DNA of 39,931 bases from Archangium sp. Lineage in GTDB: Bacteria > Myxococcota > Myxococcia > Myxococcales > Myxococcaceae. The translations under genes were made by a program, and so were the position numbers. Positions 35,797 through 39,931 of this stretch are shown here, one piece after another; position 1 is the stretch's first letter; each line of letters begins with the position of its first letter. The stretch is from positions 1 through 39,931 of the forward strand of contig JAUYRZ010000003.1 in the NCBI GenBank assembly GCA_030695565.1, written 5' to 3'. Under the pieces are notes generated by a model that was given only the letters and a program-made list of their open reading frames with translations, was not told where the DNA came from and did not search any database.

Positions 35797-36848
35797 GTAC
35801 GGTAAACGTGATGGCCCGGGAGATCGCGGCCAAGATCGTCTTCTACGGCCCTGGTCTGTCGGGCAAGACCACCACGCTCAAGCGCATCTACGAGACGGTC
35901 AAGCCGTCGCTGCGCGGCGAGCTGATGACGCTGCCCACTGAAGCCGACCGCACCCTCTTCTTCGACTTCCTTCCCGTGCGCGTCGAGCGCGTCGGCGACT
36001 ACGCGCTGCGCCTCGCGCTCTACACGGTGCCCGGCCAGGTCTTCTACAACGCGACCCGCAAGCTGGTGCTGCAGGGCTCGGACGGCGTGGTGTTCGTGGC
36101 CGACTCCAACCCGGGCGCGCAAGACGCGAACCGCGAGTCGATGGCCAACCTCGAGGAGAACCTCGCCGAGCAGGGCATCGCGCTCGACTCGTTCCCGTTG
36201 GTGATTCAGTTCAACAAGCGCGACCTGGGTAACGCGGTTCCGCTCGCGCAGATGCGCGCGTTGCTCAACCGCCGCAACGTTCCCGACTTCGAGACGGTCG
36301 CGATGAGTGGCGATGGCGTGCTCGATGCGATGAAGGCGATGATTCGCCTGGTGATCAAGGATCTGCGCGCGCGGAAGATCGTGCCGTCGTCGAAGCCGCG
36401 CCCTTCGGCGCCGCAGCCTTCGTTGTCGAAGGATCTGGGCGCTTCGTTGGAAGCACAGGTGCAGGAGCACCTGGTGCATCAGCCGGCGCCGGAGCCGCTG
36501 CCTGCTCCGCATGGCAGCAGGCCGGCGTTGGGTCCGGTGGCGGCGTTGGCGCCGGCGGCGTTGATCGATCCCGCGCGGGTGGCGGAGACGTACTTTGCGG
36601 CGGGTGACTTCGAGGGCTGCGTTCGCACGTGCCTCGAGACGTTGCAGCGCGGGCTCGCGTTCGCGGGCGAGTCGTCGATCGCGCATCAGTCATTCCTGCT
36701 CGGTCTCAACGGGCGCGATGTGCTCGATGCGTACACGCGGTCTCAGCGCGGGGCGTCGAACATCGAGGACGCGTCGTTTGCGTTGTTCGTGCTGGCGCAG
36801 TTGTTCGTGCGGTTGACTCAGGCGGGTTTGCCGACTCCCGAGCAGTGA
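35793..36848 (+). CDS. MglA-like small GTPase with long C-terminal extension
   Basis: 351 aa against about 195 for MglA. Residues 8-195 match the MglA pattern: AREIAAKIVFYGPGLSGKTT with P-loop GPGLSGKTT (19-27), LPTEADRTLFFDFLPV, LYTVPGQVFYNATRKL (the PGQ switch that replaces DxxG), GVVFVADSNPG and NKRD. The rest is a Pro/Ser/Ala-rich linker (about 200-255) followed by a predicted helical domain (about 258-351: PARVAETYFAAGDFEGCVRT). MglA sets cell polarity and motility direction in Myxococcus; this extended paralogue may localise another complex. It is coupled to the oxidoreductase gene and followed by a large palindromic repeat. Confidence 0.9.
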   Translation: MSTVNVMAREIAAKIVFYGPGLSGKTTTLKRIYETVKPSLRGELMTLPTEADRTLFFDFLPVRVERVGDYALRLALYTVPGQVFYNATRKLVLQGSDGVVFVADSNPGAQDANRESMANLEENLAEQGIALDSFPLVIQFNKRDLGNAVPLAQMRALLNRRNVPDFETVAMSGDGVLDAMKAMIRLVIKDLRARKIVPSSKPRPSAPQPSLSKDLGASLEAQVQEHLVHQPAPEPLPAPHGSRPALGPVAALAPAALIDPARVAETYFAAGDFEGCVRTCLETLQRGLAFAGESSIAHQSFLLGLNGRDVLDAYTRSQRGASNIEDASFALFVLAQLFVRLTQAGLPTPEQ

Positions 36849-36857
36849 AATGAAGAA

Positions 36858-36970
36858 CCTCTCCCTGCGAGCGGGGAGAGGTCGGCCGTCAGGCCGGGTG
36901 AGGGGCCCGGCTCCGGAGCCCGACACGCCCCTCACCCCGACCCTCTCCCCGCTTCGCAGGGCGAGGGGGA
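36858..36970. repeat. Composite palindromic repeat, copy d (two inverted copies)
   Basis: CCTCTCCC at 36858-36865 pairs with GGGGAGAGG at 36873-36881; the left half then runs to GGGTGAGGGG. The right half begins CCCCTCACCCCGACCCTCTCC and ends GCGAGGGG. The halves are inverted copies around a central CCGGCTCCGGAGCCCG palindrome, resembling a paired REP-like (BIME-type) arrangement. It occupies the whole gap between the convergent GTPase and DUF4388 genes and can form hairpins on both strands. Confidence 0.85.
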
Positions 36971-38017
36971 TCAGCGGGTGAGTGCTCCCATGCGGATCAG
37001 ACGCATCACCGTCTTGAGCGTCTCGAGTTCTCGCTGCGTGCTGGCCAGCACGACCGCTGAAAGATCCCAGCCGGCTTGAAATGATCGAACCACCGATCGT
37101 TCTTCCGGGCGAAGCGAGCTCAAGATCGTCGAATTGTCCGTGACCTCGAAGCGCGCCACCGGAGGAAGCTCGCGATAGATCGCCGCCACGTGCTCGCGCT
37201 CGACCATGCGCGCGAACTCACGCACGCGCCGATCTCCCGGATCACTCTGAAGCAACGACGCGAAGATCAACGCGGCCGCATCGAACTGCCGCTCCCGCAC
37301 CAGGATGGCGCCCTTCTCGAGCATGTCCGCGATCGGATCCGACTCGATCGGCGCTGCCCCCACCACCACCGCTCGCCCTGTACGCAACATGTCGAACACC
37401 GCCCGCGTCGCGACCGACCGCGCCAGCCCCAAAGACAACCGGATGCGGCTGAGCGTCACGTCATCAGACGCTTCGATCACCCCAAGGATCGCTCGATGCA
37501 GCGCATGTGACGGCTTCGCACCCGGCGCCCCCCGCAGCACCAGCTGCTCGTGCGGCAACGCCCGTTCGACGTCCATCACCTCATCCATGCGGCGCAGCGT
37601 CTCGAACAGCACGTGCCGGAGCGGAAGCTCGAGCGACACCCACTCGTCCTCACCGCGATCCGAATCTTCCGACCAGTGAAACCGGCCCTGTGCCGGCGTG
37701 AGATCCACCAGGCTGCCGACCAGCTCTTCTTCGGCGATCTGTCGAATCGATGAATCGATGGCCGGACCGAGCGACTCGGCCCGCTTGAGCGCCGCGAGCA
37801 CCCGATCACCCCGCGCTTCGCCGGTCTGCTCCACCACGCGCGAGAGGCGCTCCCACAAGCCGGGCGCGGAGGCCGCGATGATCTGCCCGGAGAGCAGGAA
37901 GACCTTCCGTTGATCGGCCTCCCAGGACAACGACAACGCGCCGCTCTTCCGCGAGGCGTCGAGCCACTGAAGAAGATCCGGCAGCGGGTAGCTCGAGAGG
38001 TCGCCGTGAAAGGCCAT
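36971..38017 (-). CDS. DUF4388 (PATAN-type) domain protein
   Basis: 348 aa. The N-terminal MAFHGDLSSYPLPDLLQWLD, KSGALSLSWEADQRKVFLLS and GQIIAASAPGLWERL are the DUF4388 pattern found in many myxobacterial and cyanobacterial regulators. Residues about 100-150 and the C-terminal part (about 225-348: EKGAILVRERQFDAAALIFA) are helical; the latter looks TPR-like. DUF4388 proteins are linked to response regulators and to MglA-like GTPases, often as adaptors, but have no known enzyme activity. It converges on the GTPase gene, which makes a functional link possible but not shown. It has no signal or TM segment. Divergent from the metalloenzyme gene by 48 nt. Confidence 0.85.
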   Translation of the reverse strand: MAFHGDLSSYPLPDLLQWLDASRKSGALSLSWEADQRKVFLLSGQIIAASAPGLWERLSRVVEQTGEARGDRVLAALKRAESLGPAIDSSIRQIAEEELVGSLVDLTPAQGRFHWSEDSDRGEDEWVSLELPLRHVLFETLRRMDEVMDVERALPHEQLVLRGAPGAKPSHALHRAILGVIEASDDVTLSRIRLSLGLARSVATRAVFDMLRTGRAVVVGAAPIESDPIADMLEKGAILVRERQFDAAALIFASLLQSDPGDRRVREFARMVEREHVAAIYRELPPVARFEVTDNSTILSSLRPEERSVVRSFQAGWDLSAVVLASTQRELETLKTVMRLIRMGALTR

Positions 38018-38065
38018 GAGCGGGCGGACGTTACAGGAGCCCCTGACCCGTTACAGTAGCCGTCG

Positions 38066-38989
38066 ATGCGCGTGGCGATCCTCTTTACGGACGGTGTCGG
38101 GGTGGGCCCCCGCGATCCGGCCACCAATCCGCTCACGCGCGCCGACTACCTGCTCTCGCAGTTCTCCGACGGCAGCGGCACGGCCCTGCCCCCGAGCGGC
38201 GTGCGTCACGACGTCGACACCACCTTCGGCGTGCCCGGCCGGCCCCAGTCGGCGAGCAACCAGACCGCGATCTTCACCGGCCGGCCCGCGCCCGTCTTGC
38301 TCGGCCGGCACGTGCTGGGCTACCCGAATGCACCGCTCAAGGGCCTGCTCGCCGCGCACTCCATCGTGCGCACGTTGACCGAGTCGGGCCGCACCGCCAC
38401 CTTCGCCAACGCCTACCCCGCCGGTTACCTCGACGCGCTGGGGCTCAAGCGCCGGCCTTCGGTCGGTGCGGACATTCAGATTCCGCCGCGGTTCCTGCGC
38501 AAGCTCAAACCCTCCGCGAGCACCCTGGCCATGTCGGCCGCGGGCGTCGAGCTGCGTACGCTCGATGACGCGCGCAACGCCGAAGGGCTCACCCACGACG
38601 TCGACGGCTCGAGCGCGGCCCGCCGGAAGCTGGTGGTGCCTTTGCGAAGTCCCGAGGCCGCGGCGGCCATCTTCTGGAAGCTCTCCGCCGACTTCACCTT
38701 GTTCGAGCACTACCTCGCTGACGAAGCGGGTCACGCGCAGGATCTCGCAGCCGCTGAGAAGGCGCTCTCCACCTTCGACGCCTTCGCGCGCGCGGTGATC
38801 GCCCATCGCCCCGCGGACTGCGTAGTGCTCATCTGCAGCGATCACGGCAACGTGGAGGATCTCTCCACCCGCGGCCACACGCTCAACCCCGTCTCGGTGT
38901 TGTCGTTCGGTGAAGCCCGGTTTCCCGCGCTGCAGACCGTCGCCGACGTGGGCTCCACCGCCCTCTGCGTGCTGGGAGTCTCAGCGTGA
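38066..38989 (+). CDS. Phosphoglycerate-mutase-like metalloenzyme (alkaline phosphatase superfamily)
   Basis: 307 aa. The N-terminal metal Asp is in AILFTDGVGVGPRDP (residue 9); SASNQTAIFTGRPAP carries the probable Thr/Ser nucleophile (as in SATGQTALFTG of relatives); and the C-terminal ICSDHGNVEDLSTRGHTLNP supplies the metal-binding DHGN and His. This is the pattern of the alkaline-phosphatase/iPGM superfamily of two-metal hydrolases and mutases, in a short form lacking the iPGM insert domain. Substrate unknown. No signal peptide, so cytoplasmic. Its last 4 nt (GTGA) overlap the lipoprotein gene that follows. Confidence 0.83.
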   Translation: MRVAILFTDGVGVGPRDPATNPLTRADYLLSQFSDGSGTALPPSGVRHDVDTTFGVPGRPQSASNQTAIFTGRPAPVLLGRHVLGYPNAPLKGLLAAHSIVRTLTESGRTATFANAYPAGYLDALGLKRRPSVGADIQIPPRFLRKLKPSASTLAMSAAGVELRTLDDARNAEGLTHDVDGSSAARRKLVVPLRSPEAAAAIFWKLSADFTLFEHYLADEAGHAQDLAAAEKALSTFDAFARAVIAHRPADCVVLICSDHGNVEDLSTRGHTLNPVSVLSFGEARFPALQTVADVGSTALCVLGVSA

Positions 38990-39831
38990 AGTGGTTCGTG
39001 CCTCTTCTTCTGCTCGCCGGGTGCGCAGGGCCCCTGGGCGCCTTGCGCGTCGCGACCCCGCTCACCATCGGTGATCAGGCCTTCACCCTTCGCAGTACCG
39101 ACAAGGCCTCCGCCGACACCCACCGCATCCAGAGCGCCATCGCGAAGGCCACGCCCGGCTTGCAGCGCTGGGGCGGGCTGAAGGAGCCCGTCACGGTCTA
39201 CATCGTCGACAGCCACGACGATCTCGAGACCGCCGTTCGCCGCCACGGCTTCACCTGGCTGCGCGCGTGGGGCCGCTACGACGACGTGATCTTCCAGGCG
39301 CCTTCCACCTGGACCACGAAGGACGAGTTCGTCGAGCAGCTCGTGCTGCACGAGCTGACGCACTGCCTGCTCTTCCAGCGCTCCGGCACGCGAGACACCT
39401 GGTACCTCAAGGACATCCCACTCTGGTTCCGCGAGGGCATGGCGATCTCCACCGCGGGGCAAGCGAAGCTGTACCCGAGCCTCGAAGACAGCGCGCGCTG
39501 GCTGCAGCAGAACCCCACGCTCAACGCCTTCCGCAACGGCGAAGAACTCTCGGAGGCGCAGTCGACCGAGGTGTACGGGCTCGGGCTGCACGCCTTCGAA
39601 TTCCTGCTGCGCCGGTATGGCGAAGCTCACGTCAACGCGTTGATGAGCACCATGCGCGCGGGCGGCGACTTCGAGGCGGCCTTCGAAAAGGTGGTGGGCA
39701 TCCCCGTCGAGCGGTTTCAGAAAGACTTCGAGAACTACCTGCGGCTCCGCGCCTTTCGGGGTGGAAGCCGCAGGCGACTCAACGCTCCGCCAAGGGAGGG
39801 GGGGCCGCTCCGGTACCAGGGCACGGAATGA
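38986..39831 (+). CDS. Putative lipoprotein zinc metallopeptidase (HELTH motif)
   Basis: 281 aa from GTG 38986, overlapping the previous stop. MKWFVPLLLLAGC is a short signal peptide with lipobox LAGC (Cys13). The zinc motif is VLHELTHCLLFQRSG near residues 123-137 with HExxH; a downstream Glu in WFREGMAISTAG probably completes the site (gluzincin-like, peptidase MA type). The C-terminal half is helical (EVYGLGLHAFEFLLRRYGEA). It should act on the outer side of a membrane. The last 20 or so residues (GGSRRRLNAPPREGGPLRY) are basic and low-complexity and lie over an apparent minus-strand gene, so the true end may be read-through. Confidence 0.87.
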   Translation: MKWFVPLLLLAGCAGPLGALRVATPLTIGDQAFTLRSTDKASADTHRIQSAIAKATPGLQRWGGLKEPVTVYIVDSHDDLETAVRRHGFTWLRAWGRYDDVIFQAPSTWTTKDEFVEQLVLHELTHCLLFQRSGTRDTWYLKDIPLWFREGMAISTAGQAKLYPSLEDSARWLQQNPTLNAFRNGEELSEAQSTEVYGLGLHAFEFLLRRYGEAHVNALMSTMRAGGDFEAAFEKVVGIPVERFQKDFENYLRLRAFRGGSRRRLNAPPREGGPLRYQGTE

Positions 39832-39931
39832 ACACGCCGGCCTGAGCGGTGGTGGTGACGTACACCCGCAGGTACGAGCCGTGCGGGTACACCCCGGTCA
39901 CTTCGATCTTCGCCACGTTCGCGCGCAGGCA
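39779..39931 (-). CDS. C-terminus of an unknown protein, cut by the right window edge
   Basis: Reading the minus strand from the right edge gives an open frame of 50 codons ending in TGA at 39779. The translation contains ANVAKIEVTGVYPHGSYLRV and YVTTTAQAGVFIPCPGTG, has strong GC3 codon use like nearby genes and looks like a beta-strand-rich domain end. It overlaps the plus-strand lipoprotein by 53 bp, which is long for convergent genes. No family recognised in this fragment. Confidence 0.5.
   Translation of the reverse strand, partial: CLRANVAKIEVTGVYPHGSYLRVYVTTTAQAGVFIPCPGTGAAPPPLAER

Overview
This 39.9 kb window is GC-rich (roughly two-thirds G+C by eye), densely coding chromosomal DNA with strong GC3 codon use. 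Its gene content points to a member of the Myxococcota (myxobacteria and relatives): an MglA-type small GTPase, DUF4388 (PATAN-type) protein, hybrid histidine kinase and several response regulators with long low-complexity linkers, tandem CheW-like protein, a CHASE2 adenylate cyclase, and lipoproteins with Gly/Thr linkers. No rRNA, tRNA, insertion sequence, prophage or CRISPR array was seen. Taxonomy is inferred from gene content only.

Layout, left to right. (1) 1-5934: a cut-off enoyl-CoA hydratase and a repeat-rich lipoprotein on the minus strand, diverging from a tight plus-strand operon: MDR oxidoreductase, thiolase, glycerophosphodiesterase, beta-CASP metallo-beta-lactamase. (2) 5912-10212: a minus-strand operon of ECF-like sigma factor, an unknown 394-aa protein, CutA and a hybrid sensor kinase. 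(3) 10389-12237: a PPP-type phosphatase, a small unknown protein, and a GH25 muramidase on the other strand. (4) 12388-18595, minus: CheW-like protein, Met/Pro/Gly-repeat response regulator, a clear terminator, valS with an unusual tail, nadC. (5) 18622-23281: REC-GAF-GGDEF diguanylate cyclase, an HtrA-like protein lacking its catalytic serine, a LuxR-type regulator with a degenerate receiver and a dyad in front of it, aspartokinase. (6) 23431-27985: a GldA/F/G-like ABC system plus DUF4340 protein behind a good sigma-70-like promoter. (7) 28022-32443, minus: CHASE2 adenylate cyclase, CRP-like protein, class II-type cyclic-nucleotide phosphodiesterase and uridine kinase. This places synthesis, sensing and breakdown of a cyclic nucleotide in one run. 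(8) 32527-36848, plus: purM, an 84-bp tandem repeat, purN, an FAD oxidoreductase and an MglA-like GTPase. (9) 36971-39931: DUF4388 protein, a phosphoglycerate-mutase-like metalloenzyme, a HELTH-motif lipoprotein and the end of another minus-strand gene.

Two families of short intergenic repeats are present: a CCCTCACCCCGACCCTCTCCC-type palindrome (four sites) and a GGTCGCTTyGCCTCGG...GCAGCGTTCC element (two tandem copies between purM and purN, one diverged copy near 21.1 kb). I see no obvious wholly new multi-gene system. The strongest candidates for a second look are the cyclic-nucleotide cluster, the ValS tail, the pseudo-HtrA, the sigma/unknown/CutA/kinase operon and the purM-purN repeats.
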